From contig CABYSJ010000005.1 of NCBI GenBank assembly GCA_902521615.1, forward strand, positions 1 to 64,000: a DNA stretch of 64,000 nt, in the 5' to 3' direction. Below, piece after piece: positions 1 to 9,309 of this stretch; within the stretch, counting starts at the first letter, position 1; each line of letters begins with the position of its first letter. Position numbers and translations under genes: made by a program. The DNA comes from an uncultured Pelagibacteraceae bacterium (GTDB taxonomy: Bacteria > Pseudomonadota > Alphaproteobacteria > Pelagibacterales > Pelagibacteraceae). The notes under the pieces were generated by a model, which saw only the letters and a list, made by a program, of their open reading frames with translations, was not told the origin of the DNA and ran no database searches.

Positions 1-891
1 GGAATAAGACCATTGGTAATTGGTAAGCTTGGCAATAGTTATGTCTTAGCATCTGAAACTTGTGCCTTTGACATTATTGGTGCTAAATTTGTTAGAGAAG
101 TTGAAAATGGTGAGATAATTTTAATTGAAAACAATGAACTGAAAAGTATTAAGCCCTTCCCTGCTAAAAAAGTTAGGCCTTGTGTTTTTGAGTATATTTA
201 TTTTTCAAGACCAGACAGTTTAATAGGTGGAAAAACAGCATACGAGCATAGAAAAAACATCGGCAGAGAGCTTGCAAAAGAAAATGATACTGATGCCGAT
301 ATAGTGGTTCCAGTTCCAGATTCTGGAAATGCTGCTGCTATGGGTTTTGCTCAAGAATTAAAAATGAATTTTGAACATGGGTTAATTAGAAATCATTATG
401 TTGGAAGAACTTTCATTGAACCAAGCCAGAAAATTAGAAGCTTGGGTGTTAAATTAAAATTAAATGCTAATCAAACAACAATTAAAAATAAAAAAATAAT
501 TCTTATAGATGACTCTCTTGTTCGAGGAACAACGTCGTACAAAATTGTTAAAATGCTTTATGAAGCTGGTGCAAAAGAAGTTCATGTTAAAATTGCATGC
601 CCTGAAATAAGATATCCAGATTTCTACGGTGTAGATACACCTACAAAAAAAGAATTGTTAGCAGCAAATAAATCTAATGATGAAATTTGTGAATATATTG
701 GAGCTAAATCTTTAAGATTTTTATCAATAGAAGGATTGTATAAAGCTATTGGTTTTGAAAAAAGAAACGAAACGTATCCACAATTAACAGACCATTATTT
801 TACAGGTGAATATCCTGTTAAATTAGTAGATGAATTAGGAGATAATAAAATAACTCAATTATCTTTATTAAGTACTGGATCAAACAATTAA
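1..891 (+). CDS. purF: Amidophosphoribosyltransferase, 3' part (5' end outside window)
   Basis: Catalyses the first committed step of purine synthesis, transferring glutamine amide nitrogen to PRPP to give phosphoribosylamine in the cytosol. The frame is open from base 1, and the residues before the TTG at 13 already fit the family (GIRPL then VIGKLGNSYVLASETCAFD), so the gene starts upstream of the window. The phosphoribosyltransferase fold is visible, with the PRPP-binding motif ILIDDSLVRGTTS near bases 500-536 and PVPDSGNAAA near 310-340. The N-terminal glutaminase half with its catalytic Cys is not in the window. The gene ends 3 bases before the next start, so the two are probably co-transcribed. 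Family assignment is secure. Confidence 0.95.
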   Translation, partial: GIRPLVIGKLGNSYVLASETCAFDIIGAKFVREVENGEIILIENNELKSIKPFPAKKVRPCVFEYIYFSRPDSLIGGKTAYEHRKNIGRELAKENDTDADIVVPVPDSGNAAAMGFAQELKMNFEHGLIRNHYVGRTFIEPSQKIRSLGVKLKLNANQTTIKNKKIILIDDSLVRGTTSYKIVKMLYEAGAKEVHVKIACPEIRYPDFYGVDTPTKKELLAANKSNDEICEYIGAKSLRFLSIEGLYKAIGFEKRNETYPQLTDHYFTGEYPVKLVDELGDNKITQLSLLSTGSNN

Positions 892-894
892 GTT

Positions 895-1452
895 ATGAAA
901 ACAGTAAATTTTACAGAAATGAAAAATGGAACTAAGGAAGATTATGAACTTCTTGAAAAATTTGAGAAAAACTTTGAAAGACAAACAGCTGATAGAGTTT
1001 TAAATTATTTATCTAAACAAACTACTACTTTAGAAGGTTACAAAATCACTAGACTAGAACACTCCTTACAAGCTGCAACAAGAGCTTTTAAAAATAAAGA
1101 AAGTGATGAAATGATTGTTGCAACTTTACTTCATGATATTGGAGATGATTTGGCACCTATGAATCATTCTCAATATGCTGCATCTATACTAAGACCTTAT
1201 GTTTCAGAAAGAACTTATTGGATTGTTCTTCACCATGGTCTTTTTCAAACTTACTACAGCGCTCATCATTTAGGTGGTGACAGAAATGCAAGAGATAAAT
1301 TTAAAGACCACAAGTATTATCAAGACACGATAGATTTTTGTGAAAAATATGACCAATGCTCTTTTGATCCTGATTACAAAAGTATGACTTTGGATGATTT
1401 TAAGCCATTAGTTAAAAAAATATTCGCAAAAGAGCCTTATTATTATCTTTAA
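895..1452 (+). CDS. HD-domain protein (predicted metal-dependent phosphohydrolase/oxygenase fold)
   Basis: 185 residues with the metal-binding pattern of the HD superfamily: H in EHSLQAATRA, the HD pair in LLHDIGDD, H in MNHSQYAA and HH in VLHHGLF, followed by a conserved FDPDYKSMTLDDF segment. It most resembles the 'predicted HD phosphohydrolase' group, which is related to the di-iron HD oxygenases such as PhnZ. Those enzymes and true phosphohydrolases share these ligands, so sequence alone does not decide between phosphoester hydrolysis and oxygenase chemistry. It lies 3 bases after purF and 29 bases before gshA, all on one strand, which suggests one transcript. Substrate unknown. Confidence 0.75.
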   Translation: MKTVNFTEMKNGTKEDYELLEKFEKNFERQTADRVLNYLSKQTTTLEGYKITRLEHSLQAATRAFKNKESDEMIVATLLHDIGDDLAPMNHSQYAASILRPYVSERTYWIVLHHGLFQTYYSAHHLGGDRNARDKFKDHKYYQDTIDFCEKYDQCSFDPDYKSMTLDDFKPLVKKIFAKEPYYYL

Positions 1453-1481
1453 ATTTAGGTATAAATCACTACTTACAGCGC

Positions 1482-2777
1482 ATGATTGATTCAAAAGAAA
1501 AAGTTATAAATTATTTTAAATCAGGTATTAAGGAACCCAAAAATTTTAAAATTGGGATCGAGCATGAAAAGTTTTTATTTAATAATTCGGACAATAAAAG
1601 AATTGATTATTCAAAAATAAAAGAAATGTTTACAGCCCTGCTTGAATTTGGCTGGAATCCAGTTTTTGAAAAAGAAAATATCATTGCTCTTAATAAAGGT
1701 GGAAAAAATATAACTCTTGAACCAGGCAATCAAATAGAATTATCAGGAGACAAATTAAATCATATGCACGAAGCTTGTGCGGAGTCACAAGACTATTTAT
1801 TTGAATTAAAACAAGTTACAAAAAAACTAGATATAAAAATTGTTAGTGCGGGATTTGATCCTATATCTAAATTAAATGAAATCCCAAAAAATCCTAAACA
1901 AAGATATGAATTGATGACTAAGGACATGCCTCTAGGTGGTGAACTTAGTTTAGATATGATGTATCGAACATGTGGCACTCAATTAAATATAGATTATAGC
2001 TCAGAAGAAGATTTTATTAAAAAGTTTAGGGTAGCAAACTCAATTGTACCCATTTCAATTGCTTTATTTGCTAATTCCTCAATTGTTGAGAAAAAAAATA
2101 GTAACTATTTATCTTATAGATCTAAAGTATGGCAAAGCACTTCTAGAGGTGGATTGCCTAAATTATTTTTTGAAAATATGAATTTTGAAACATATGCAGA
2201 TTTTGTAATTAATTTTCCTATATTATTTATACAAAATAAAGATCAGTATATTTCAGGTAAGAAATATATTTTTAAGGATTTTATGGAAGGAAAAATCCAA
2301 GAAATTGAAAATAGACTTCCAACTGAAGCAGACTTAACAACGCATTTAAGTACAATATTTACTGAAAACAGAGTTAAGAAATATATTGAATTAAGATCAA
2401 TGGATACCTGTGGTTGGGATTGTTTATGCGCAGGACCAGCTTTCAATATAGGTATGCTTTATGGAAATTTAGATGAAGTTTATGAGCTAATTTCAACATG
2501 GGAGATCGATAAAATAATTAACGCCTATCTAGAGGCTCCGAAAAATGGATTTAATACTCAATTAATGGGTAAAGATCTTCTTTTTTGGTCATCTTCACTT
2601 TTGGACCTTTCAAGAAAAGGTTTAGAGAATAGAGATGTTTTAAGTAAAAAAGGCAATAACGAAACTGTATTCCTAAACCATCTACAAAAAGTAATTGATA
2701 ATAAGACTACAAACGCAGATCATATGATTAGTAAATTTTCAAAAAACGAAAATTTAGACGAATTATATGATAAATAA
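1482..2777 (+). CDS. gshA: Glutamate-cysteine ligase (plant/alphaproteobacterial type)
   Basis: Joins glutamate and cysteine with ATP to gamma-glutamylcysteine, the first step of glutathione synthesis. The 431-residue length and the segments FKIGIEHEKFLF near residue 25, LEPGNQIELSG near 85, LSLDMMYRTCGTQLNIDY near 155 and YLSYRSKVWQSTSRGG near 210 are typical of the GCS2/plant-type ligase, not of the E. coli-type GshA. The next gene, gshB, starts 11 bases inside its 3' end, so translation is probably coupled. No promoter is obvious in the 29-base gap after the HD gene. Confidence 0.93.
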   Translation: MIDSKEKVINYFKSGIKEPKNFKIGIEHEKFLFNNSDNKRIDYSKIKEMFTALLEFGWNPVFEKENIIALNKGGKNITLEPGNQIELSGDKLNHMHEACAESQDYLFELKQVTKKLDIKIVSAGFDPISKLNEIPKNPKQRYELMTKDMPLGGELSLDMMYRTCGTQLNIDYSSEEDFIKKFRVANSIVPISIALFANSSIVEKKNSNYLSYRSKVWQSTSRGGLPKLFFENMNFETYADFVINFPILFIQNKDQYISGKKYIFKDFMEGKIQEIENRLPTEADLTTHLSTIFTENRVKKYIELRSMDTCGWDCLCAGPAFNIGMLYGNLDEVYELISTWEIDKIINAYLEAPKNGFNTQLMGKDLLFWSSSLLDLSRKGLENRDVLSKKGNNETVFLNHLQKVIDNKTTNADHMISKFSKNENLDELYDK

Positions 2778-3693
2778 AATTGTTGCTGTTCAAGGAAACC
2801 ATCCTTCTAAACTAAATCCTTTAACGGATACAAGTGTTTTTTTAGCAAACGAAATTCAGAACAAAAAATATAAAATATTCTATTACGATCCAAAAGACTT
2901 ATCGGTTGTTAATTCGAAAGTTACAGCTAAAGGTTTTTTTATTAAGTTTAACTATAGTAATAAAAAATTTTATAAAATTATAAAAAAACAAAATCTAGAA
3001 TTAAGTAAATGTAAATTTATTCTTATTCGCCAAGATCCGCCTTTTAATCTTGAGTATATTTCAACAACATACATTTTGGATACAATTAAGAGCAAAGTTA
3101 AAATAATTAACAACCCTACCTCTGTAAGAAATATTTCTGAAAAATTGTATTCATCTAAATATCAAAAATACATGCCAGCTACTATTTTTACTCAAAATAT
3201 GGATGAAATTAAAAAATTTTTCAAAAGAAACAAAAAAGTTATTTTAAAACCCATCCATAGTTTCAGTGGAAATGATATTCATTTACTAACTAAATTTAAT
3301 GCAAAATTAGTTAATAAATTTATAAAAAAACATGATCATATCATGTGCCAAAAATTTCTTCCTAAAATAAGTAAGGGAGATAAAAGGGTTTTTATTATTA
3401 ATGGGAAAGTATGTGGTGCAATTTCAAGAGTTCCCAAGAAAGGTTCAATTTTAAGTAATATGAGTAAAGGAGCAAAACCCATTAATATAAAATTAACAAG
3501 TAAAGAAATTAAAATTTCAAAACTAATTGCAAAAGATTTAAAAAAAGAAAATATTTTTTTTGCAGGGATTGATTTTATAGATCAAAAGCTCAATGGAGAT
3601 ATAAATGTTACTTCTCCAACTGGTCTTAAAACACTTTATGATCTATCTGGAAAAAATTTAGCTAAAATTTTTTGGAAAGAACTTAAAGCGTGA
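2767..3693 (+). CDS. gshB: Glutathione synthetase (ATP-grasp)
   Basis: Adds glycine to gamma-glutamylcysteine, completing glutathione. At 308 residues it fits bacterial GshB (about 310-320). It shows the N-terminal DP-rich substrate domain (FILIRQDPPFNLEY near residue 80) and an ATP-grasp domain with KPIHSFSGNDI near 160, GDKRVFIINGKVCGAISRVP near 205 and a late FAGIDFIDQKLNGDINVTSPTG metal/ATP region. The family's glycine-rich ATP loop (usually KPLDGxGG) is altered here to KPIHSFSGND, and lysine content is very high, as in neighbouring AT-rich genes. It overlaps gshA upstream and the GTG of the next gene downstream (GTGA). Confidence 0.9.
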   Translation: MINKIVAVQGNHPSKLNPLTDTSVFLANEIQNKKYKIFYYDPKDLSVVNSKVTAKGFFIKFNYSNKKFYKIIKKQNLELSKCKFILIRQDPPFNLEYISTTYILDTIKSKVKIINNPTSVRNISEKLYSSKYQKYMPATIFTQNMDEIKKFFKRNKKVILKPIHSFSGNDIHLLTKFNAKLVNKFIKKHDHIMCQKFLPKISKGDKRVFIINGKVCGAISRVPKKGSILSNMSKGAKPINIKLTSKEIKISKLIAKDLKKENIFFAGIDFIDQKLNGDINVTSPTGLKTLYDLSGKNLAKIFWKELKA

Positions 3694-4565
3694 ACAATTT
3701 AACTAATCAGCAAAAAGGTTCATTGATGGCTTTTATAGGAGTTATGTTTATAACTCCTGACTCTTTACTAATTAGATTATCAAATATTGATACTTGGGGG
3801 ATGCTTTTTTACCGAGGAGCAATACCATTTGTGGTGGTTTTAGTTGGTCTTCTTTTATTTTATAAAAATAATTTCTTAAAAGCTTTGTTTAAAATTGGTT
3901 ACCCAGGTATTTTTTATGTAATTAGTTTTTCTATTTGTAATATTACTTTTATTATCTCAATCCAAAACACTAATGTAGCAAATACTTTATTAATGGTAGC
4001 TCTTGCGCCAATGCTATCAGCAATCTTAGGAGCTATTTTCTTAAAAGAAAAACCAGATAATAAAACTTGGGTCGCAATAATAATTACTTTTATTGCATGT
4101 GTTTATATTTTTTACGACTCTTTAAGTCTTGGCAATTTTTATGGAGATATGTTTGGTTTAATCACTTCTTTTGGATTAGCTTGTAATGCTAACATTGCTA
4201 GATATGCTAAAACTATTGATTTAGTACCTGCTGCTGTAATTGGAAAATCGTGCGTTGCTATATTTGCCTTTTTCTTTGTTAAAGACTTTGCTTTAGTGGA
4301 AAATGATCTTTTTTATATACCTTTAATGTGTGTAATGTGTGTAGCCATACCATTTGTTTTAGTCACCATAGCACCAAGATTTATAACTGCAGCTGAAGTT
4401 AATCTATTTTTCCTATTAGAAACTATCCTTGGACCGATATGGGTTTGGATGGTTATTAAAGAACAGCCCTCTAACGAGACTATCTATGGAGGTATCGTTA
4501 TCATTATTACGATAGCAATTCATTCTTTACTGGCCATAAAAAAAACACAAACCAAAACTACGTAG
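3690..4565 (+). CDS. EamA/DMT-family permease
   Basis: 291-residue inner-membrane protein with about ten hydrophobic helices in two EamA halves: first half to about residue 145 ending at FIACVYIFYDS, second half from GNFYGDMFGLITSF. It ends in a short basic tail. EamA (drug/metabolite transporter superfamily) proteins move small metabolites, often outward, but the substrate cannot be read from the sequence. The start is a GTG overlapping the gshB stop codon, so it is translationally coupled to the glutathione genes. A link to thiol or gamma-glutamyl compounds is possible but only contextual. Confidence 0.85.
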   Translation: MNNLTNQQKGSLMAFIGVMFITPDSLLIRLSNIDTWGMLFYRGAIPFVVVLVGLLLFYKNNFLKALFKIGYPGIFYVISFSICNITFIISIQNTNVANTLLMVALAPMLSAILGAIFLKEKPDNKTWVAIIITFIACVYIFYDSLSLGNFYGDMFGLITSFGLACNANIARYAKTIDLVPAAVIGKSCVAIFAFFFVKDFALVENDLFYIPLMCVMCVAIPFVLVTIAPRFITAAEVNLFFLLETILGPIWVWMVIKEQPSNETIYGGIVIIITIAIHSLLAIKKTQTKTT

Positions 4566-4597
4566 CCAGAAAATATTAAACTTAAAAAAAACTATAT

Positions 4598-5902
4598 ATG
4601 CAAAAAGAAGTAAAAAAGTCTTGGGCTCTATTTATAGGGATAGGGGTAATGATGATTGCTCATGGTTTGCAAATGCAAGTTATGGGTATTCGATCAGTAC
4701 TTGAAGATTTTAGTGTTTTCACAACTGGTATCTTTATGTCCGGATATTATGTTGGTTACTTTGTAGGCTCAAGAACAACACCTAACTTTGTTCAAAAAGT
4801 TGGTCATATAAGAGTTTTTGCTGCATTCGCTTCACTTGCATCTTTAAGTGCTTTAATTGCTGTTGTTTATGTAAATCCATTTATGTGGACAATTAGTAGA
4901 TTTGTAACAGGTATAAGTTTAGTTAGTTGTTATGTAGTTACTGAAAGCTGGTTAAATGACAGGGCAACCAATAAAAATAGAGGACAACTATTGTCTGCTT
5001 ATATGATGGTAATCTATTTTGGATTAGCTATAGGTATGTTACTACTTAATGTTAGCAAACCAGAAGACTACGAACCATTTATTTTAGTTTCTATTTTACT
5101 TTCTCTTGCGCTTGTTCCTATTTTATTAACTAAAAGACCTGCGCCTAAATTTAAAAAGATAGAAACAATAAGTATAAAAGAATTGTATAAGATTTCACCA
5201 CTTGGTTCATTGAGCTCATTCTTTACTGGTATCATTCACGCAGCATTCTTTTCTTTAATATCTGTTTACGCAACACTTGCGAAATTATCTTTGGTTGAAA
5301 CATCAATACTTTTATTTATTGCAACAATTGCAGGAGTGATTGGGCAAGGACCAATAGGTTATTTTTCAGATACATTCGATAGAAGAAAAGTCATCGTAAT
5401 TACAACATTTGGAAGTTCTTTTTTAGCTTTTATTTCAATTCTAACTTCAAATGATCCTATTCAAAATATTTATTACATGGATGAATTTGCTTTTAGAAAA
5501 ATTATATTTTTTATTGCTGTAGGATTGTATTCAAGTTTATGTCTTCCTTTGTTTTCACTTAACCTTGCCCACACAAATGACTTTGTTCCTAAATCAAAAT
5601 TCGTAGCAGCTGGAGGTGGTTTGCAGTTTATCTTTGGTGTGGGTGCAATTAGTGGTCCTATTTTGTGTTCTATATTTATGGAATGGTTTGGTTTAAATGG
5701 TTTATTTATTTTTTTAATTATTGCTCATGCGATAATTGGTGGATTTGGTTTATATAGGATGAAAGTTAGAGAAACTGTTGAAAACCCAGACTCAACTTTT
5801 ACACCTGTACCAGCAACAATCACACCTGCTGGACTAGAACTAGACCCAGATACACCCGCAACACTTGATGAAAATCCAGTTAATGAAACTGTAAAACCTT
5901 AA
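4598..5902 (+). CDS. MFS transporter, YcaD-like
   Basis: 434-residue permease of the major facilitator superfamily. Twelve hydrophobic segments are visible, split by a basic cytoplasmic loop (LLTKRPAPKFKKIETISIKEL) near residue 190. The N-terminal motif GLQMQVMGIRS and the second-half loop YFSDTFDRRKVIV (MFS motif A-like) match the YcaD/YfkF group. The last 40 residues are an unusual hydrophilic tail rich in Pro, Thr, Asp and Glu after the final helix. It ends tail-to-tail with the MOSC gene, the two sharing the bases TTAA. Substrate unknown. Confidence 0.82.
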   Translation: MQKEVKKSWALFIGIGVMMIAHGLQMQVMGIRSVLEDFSVFTTGIFMSGYYVGYFVGSRTTPNFVQKVGHIRVFAAFASLASLSALIAVVYVNPFMWTISRFVTGISLVSCYVVTESWLNDRATNKNRGQLLSAYMMVIYFGLAIGMLLLNVSKPEDYEPFILVSILLSLALVPILLTKRPAPKFKKIETISIKELYKISPLGSLSSFFTGIIHAAFFSLISVYATLAKLSLVETSILLFIATIAGVIGQGPIGYFSDTFDRRKVIVITTFGSSFLAFISILTSNDPIQNIYYMDEFAFRKIIFFIAVGLYSSLCLPLFSLNLAHTNDFVPKSKFVAAGGGLQFIFGVGAISGPILCSIFMEWFGLNGLFIFLIIAHAIIGGFGLYRMKVRETVENPDSTFTPVPATITPAGLELDPDTPATLDENPVNETVKP

Positions 5903-6348
5903 ATATTAATAATTTCTATTTTATCACCGACATTAATTTTGGAAGATGAGAGAATTTGGCATCTTAGGCCTCCTTTTCTCATAAATTCTTTAAGGATATT
6001 TTTTTGATCGAGCATTTCAGTCAAATGTCGACACGGACGACATAATTCTACCCCCTCCAATTCAACATTTCCTACCTTTAATTTTTTTCCAATTAAATCA
6101 TTTAATTGAATGCCTTTTGTAACAACATTCCTTCTAAAATTGATGTAAGGTATATCGAGCCCAAATTTAATATTATATTCATCAATATTCTCAGACTCTA
6201 TTAAAGATAATTGATTGTATGGATCATTAAAATCATGAAAATGTCGATCACCTACTATTCCTTTATTTGCTAAAACCTCAATTGAATTTACTTCCTTTAT
6301 GGGTTGATTGTTGTTAGCAGTAATTCCTAATTTAATTACTTCGGCCAT
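5899..6348 (-). CDS. MOSC-domain protein
   Basis: 149-residue stand-alone MOSC (molybdenum cofactor sulfurase C-terminal) domain. It has the conserved N-terminal NKGIVGDRHFHDFNDPYNQLSLI, the internal NFRRNVVTKGIQLNDLIG and the conserved Cys in ELCRPCRHLTEML near residue 115. MOSC domains bind and pass on sulfur or molybdenum cofactor, and short free-standing ones are often of unknown target. It lies head-to-head with the dioxygenase operon 47 bases away. Elsewhere in the window a molybdenum enzyme (formate dehydrogenase) and its cofactor genes are present, but no direct link is visible. Confidence 0.85.
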   Translation of the reverse strand: MAEVIKLGITANNNQPIKEVNSIEVLANKGIVGDRHFHDFNDPYNQLSLIESENIDEYNIKFGLDIPYINFRRNVVTKGIQLNDLIGKKLKVGNVELEGVELCRPCRHLTEMLDQKNILKEFMRKGGLRCQILSSSKINVGDKIEIINI

Positions 6349-6395
6349 AAATTATTGAAGAAATAGTTGAGCTCATATAATCTTTTCAAAATAAT

Positions 6396-7220
6396 ATGAC
6401 TTATCTATCATCAAATCAACTTAAACAGTATGAAGATCAAGGTTACATATCCCCTATTGAAGTTTTGTCTAGTAATGAAGCATTAGAGGCAAGAAAGGAA
6501 ATTGAGTTAATTGAAAAAAAATCACCAAATGAAATAGATAAGTCGGGAAGATATAATGTTCATTTAATTTCACCAAAACTTGATTCGATCGTTCATAATT
6601 CAAAAATTTTAGATGCAGTAGAAAGTATTATTGGAAAAAACATCTTAGTTTGCAGCACTACTTTATTCATTAAAAACCCTAACGAACAAGGTTTTGTGAG
6701 CTATCATCAAGATGCAAAGTACATTGGATTAGAACCACACAATTGGGTCACAGCATGGGTAGCATTAACAGATTCGAACGAAAACAACGGATGTATGAAA
6801 ATGTGGCCTAAATCACACATAAATATTAAAGATCACAATGAAAAATTTAATGAAGGAAATTTACTTACCAGGGGACAAACAGTAGAGAATGTACCTGAAG
6901 ACGAAGTTAAATCTATAGAACTAAAAGCTGGTCAAATGTCTTTGCATCACCCAAGAGTAGTGCACGGGTCAGGAATAAACAAGAGTAATGATAGAAGAAT
7001 AGGATTTGTTATCCAAAGTTATATAGGCACAAACGTAAAACAAACCTTAGGTAAAAATAGTGTCCAAATTGCAAGAGGAGAGGATAAACATCATTATCAT
7101 GAAATTATAAATAGAACTAATACTTTAATGAGTGAAGAAAGTATTTTACTTCGAAAAAAAGAAAATGATTACTTGCAAGAAATTTTTTATAAAGGTGCAA
7201 AACAAAAAGGTTCTTATTAG
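6396..7220 (+). CDS. Phytanoyl-CoA dioxygenase (PhyH)-family Fe(II)/2-oxoglutarate oxygenase
   Basis: 274 residues with the PhyH-type jelly-roll features. The iron-binding HxD is in SYHQDAKYIGL near residue 107, the distal His in LHHPRVVHGSG near residue 190, and the 2-oxoglutarate-binding Arg in SNDRRIGFVIQSYIG. ENNGCMKMWPKSH between them is the usual family linker. Members hydroxylate or demethylate small molecules, including halogenated, phosphonate and sugar-like substrates. The substrate is probably related to the two Gfo/Idh/MocA oxidoreductases that follow 3 bases downstream. First gene of a three-gene operon. Confidence 0.88.
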   Translation: MTYLSSNQLKQYEDQGYISPIEVLSSNEALEARKEIELIEKKSPNEIDKSGRYNVHLISPKLDSIVHNSKILDAVESIIGKNILVCSTTLFIKNPNEQGFVSYHQDAKYIGLEPHNWVTAWVALTDSNENNGCMKMWPKSHINIKDHNEKFNEGNLLTRGQTVENVPEDEVKSIELKAGQMSLHHPRVVHGSGINKSNDRRIGFVIQSYIGTNVKQTLGKNSVQIARGEDKHHYHEIINRTNTLMSEESILLRKKENDYLQEIFYKGAKQKGSY

Positions 7221-7223
7221 TTT

Positions 7224-8234
7224 ATGAAAAAAAAACTTAACCTTGGAGTAATCGGAATAGATCATGGTCATATTTTCGATATGCTAGATGAAATGATCAA
7301 AGAAGGTTGTAGCTGTAATTATTTCTGGACAGATGGGGAACCTTTAACTCTTCAAGAATTTAATAAAAAGTATCCGAATATTAAAAGAAAAGAAAATAAA
7401 GAGGAAATATTAAATGACTCATCTATTGATATGATTTTAATATCTTCAATCCCTGTAGATAGAGCTGGTCATTCAATAGACGCTTTAAAAGCTGGGAAAG
7501 ATGTTATGGTAGATAAACCAGGCTGTACTACCTTAGATCAGTTAAATAATTTGAAAAACACTGTGAAAGAAACTGGAAAGATATGGTCTGTAAATTTTTC
7601 TGAAAGATTTCATGTTGCTGCAGTTGCTAAAGCGGAAGAATTAGTCAATGAGGGAAAAATTGGTAAAGTAAAACAAACGATTGGAACTGGTCCCCATAGA
7701 CAGGGTAATTATGAAAGACCTGATTGGTTTTATAATCGTCAAAGTTATGGAGGAATTATTACCGATATTGGTTCTCACCAAATTCATCAATTTTTAGTTT
7801 TTACAAACTCAAATCAAGCAAAAATTAACCATGCATTAGTGGAAAATACGACAAAGAAAGATATGCCTGGTTTTCAAGATTTTGGTGAAGTGAACCTTAC
7901 TGGTAATGGTGGGCATGGCTATATTCGTCTGGATTGGTTTACTCCAGATGCCCTTCCAACCTGGGGAGATGGAAGATTGTTAATCCTTGGAGACAAAGGT
8001 TTTATTGAAATAAGAAAATATACAGACTTAGCAAAATCAGAAAAAGGTAATCATTTATTTTTAGCAAATAATGATGAGGTGAAGCATATTAATTGTTCTA
8101 ATGTTAAACTACCCTACTTTAGTAATTTAATTTCTGATGTTTTAAACAGAACAGAAACTGCGTGTCCTCAAGAAATTACTTACATTTCAATGGAACTTGC
8201 TATTAAAGCTCAAGAACAAGCTGAAAAAAAATGA
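7224..8234 (+). CDS. Gfo/Idh/MocA-family oxidoreductase (first of a pair)
   Basis: 336 residues. N-terminal Rossmann region (LNLGVIGIDHGHIF, where the usual GxGxxG is degenerate to GIDHGH), the family signature KAGKDVMVDKPGCTTLDQL near residue 95 in place of the usual EKP, and a C-terminal domain with the substrate region GGIITDIGSHQIHQF near residue 175. Members oxidise sugars, inositols or related polyols with NAD(P). It follows the PhyH gene by 3 bases and overlaps the next oxidoreductase (ATGA). The altered dinucleotide motif suggests it may differ in cofactor handling from its partner. Confidence 0.85.
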   Translation: MKKKLNLGVIGIDHGHIFDMLDEMIKEGCSCNYFWTDGEPLTLQEFNKKYPNIKRKENKEEILNDSSIDMILISSIPVDRAGHSIDALKAGKDVMVDKPGCTTLDQLNNLKNTVKETGKIWSVNFSERFHVAAVAKAEELVNEGKIGKVKQTIGTGPHRQGNYERPDWFYNRQSYGGIITDIGSHQIHQFLVFTNSNQAKINHALVENTTKKDMPGFQDFGEVNLTGNGGHGYIRLDWFTPDALPTWGDGRLLILGDKGFIEIRKYTDLAKSEKGNHLFLANNDEVKHINCSNVKLPYFSNLISDVLNRTETACPQEITYISMELAIKAQEQAEKK

Positions 8235-9301
8235 AAAAGTATCAAGTAGCAATAATTGGAACCAATATAGGGGCAAAACATTTTGAAGATTTTCAAAAAG
8301 TATCAGAGAGATTTAATGTTCACACATTATGTGGTTTAACCAGGGAGGCTATTGATAAAATGTTACAATCAAATACTGAGACAAAAGTTTCTCTAAATTT
8401 TGATGATGTATTAAAAGTTAAAGAAATTGATATTATTGATATTTGTCTCCCACCCCATTTACATTTTTCTGCTTGTAAAAAAGCTATGGAAGCTGGAAAG
8501 CATGTGATTTGTGAAAAACCGTTAGTTTCAAGTCTTAAAGAAGTAGACGAATTAGAACAAATCAGCAAAGAAACAGGTAAGATTATTTTCCCAGTATTTC
8601 AATATCGATATGGTCTAGGATTTTCAAAATTAAAAGCATTGATCAAATCTGGTTTAGCAGGAAACCCTTTGGTTGCTTCTTTAGAAACTCATTGGAATAG
8701 AGGTAAAGATTATTATTCAAAATCTTGGAGAGGAACTTGGGAAGGTGAACAAGGTGGTGCAATATTAAGTCATTCAATCCATATTCATGATTTAGTGAGT
8801 ATGATCTTGGGACCAGTTTCAAATGTTTTTGCAAAATTAACAACTAGAGTAAATAATATTGAGGTTGAGGATTGTGCTGCTCTTTCTATTGAAATGGAAA
8901 ACGGCACATTGGTTACAAGCTCAATCACACTTGGAGCTGCAAATGATACTAGTAGACTTCGATTTTGTTTTGAAGGGTTAACAGCTGAGTCTGGTGCATC
9001 ACCAGATAAACCATATAGTCCAGCTGATGATAAATGGGACTTTTTACCAAGAGCTCCTATAACTCACGCTCAAATAAATGAAGTACTATCAAAAGTAAAA
9101 GAACCAAAATCATGGTATGCAGGTATGTTTGAAGAAATTGCTAATAAACTAGATGGATCTCCTAGTGATGAAGTAACTTTATTAGACGCTAGGAATTCTT
9201 TAGAATTTGTTACTGCTGTCTATGCTTCATCTAGACAAAATAAAATTATTGAAATTCCAATAGATAAAAAAAATAAATTTTATAATTCCTGGCTCCCTTA
9301 A
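8231..9301 (+). CDS. Gfo/Idh/MocA-family oxidoreductase (second of a pair)
   Basis: 356 residues with a more typical sequence than its upstream neighbour: YQVAIIGTNIGAKHF at the N-terminus, DICLPPHLHF near residue 75, the signature AGKHVICEKPLV near residue 95 and GGAILSHSIHIHDLVSMILG (substrate-side His residues) near residue 180. Two adjacent oxidoreductases of this family after an oxygenase suggest stepwise oxidation of one compound, but the substrate cannot be named. It overlaps the upstream gene by 4 bases and ends 8 bases before the convergent pcs gene. Confidence 0.88.
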   Translation: MKKYQVAIIGTNIGAKHFEDFQKVSERFNVHTLCGLTREAIDKMLQSNTETKVSLNFDDVLKVKEIDIIDICLPPHLHFSACKKAMEAGKHVICEKPLVSSLKEVDELEQISKETGKIIFPVFQYRYGLGFSKLKALIKSGLAGNPLVASLETHWNRGKDYYSKSWRGTWEGEQGGAILSHSIHIHDLVSMILGPVSNVFAKLTTRVNNIEVEDCAALSIEMENGTLVTSSITLGAANDTSRLRFCFEGLTAESGASPDKPYSPADDKWDFLPRAPITHAQINEVLSKVKEPKSWYAGMFEEIANKLDGSPSDEVTLLDARNSLEFVTAVYASSRQNKIIEIPIDKKNKFYNSWLP

Positions 9302-9309
9302 TAAATGAA

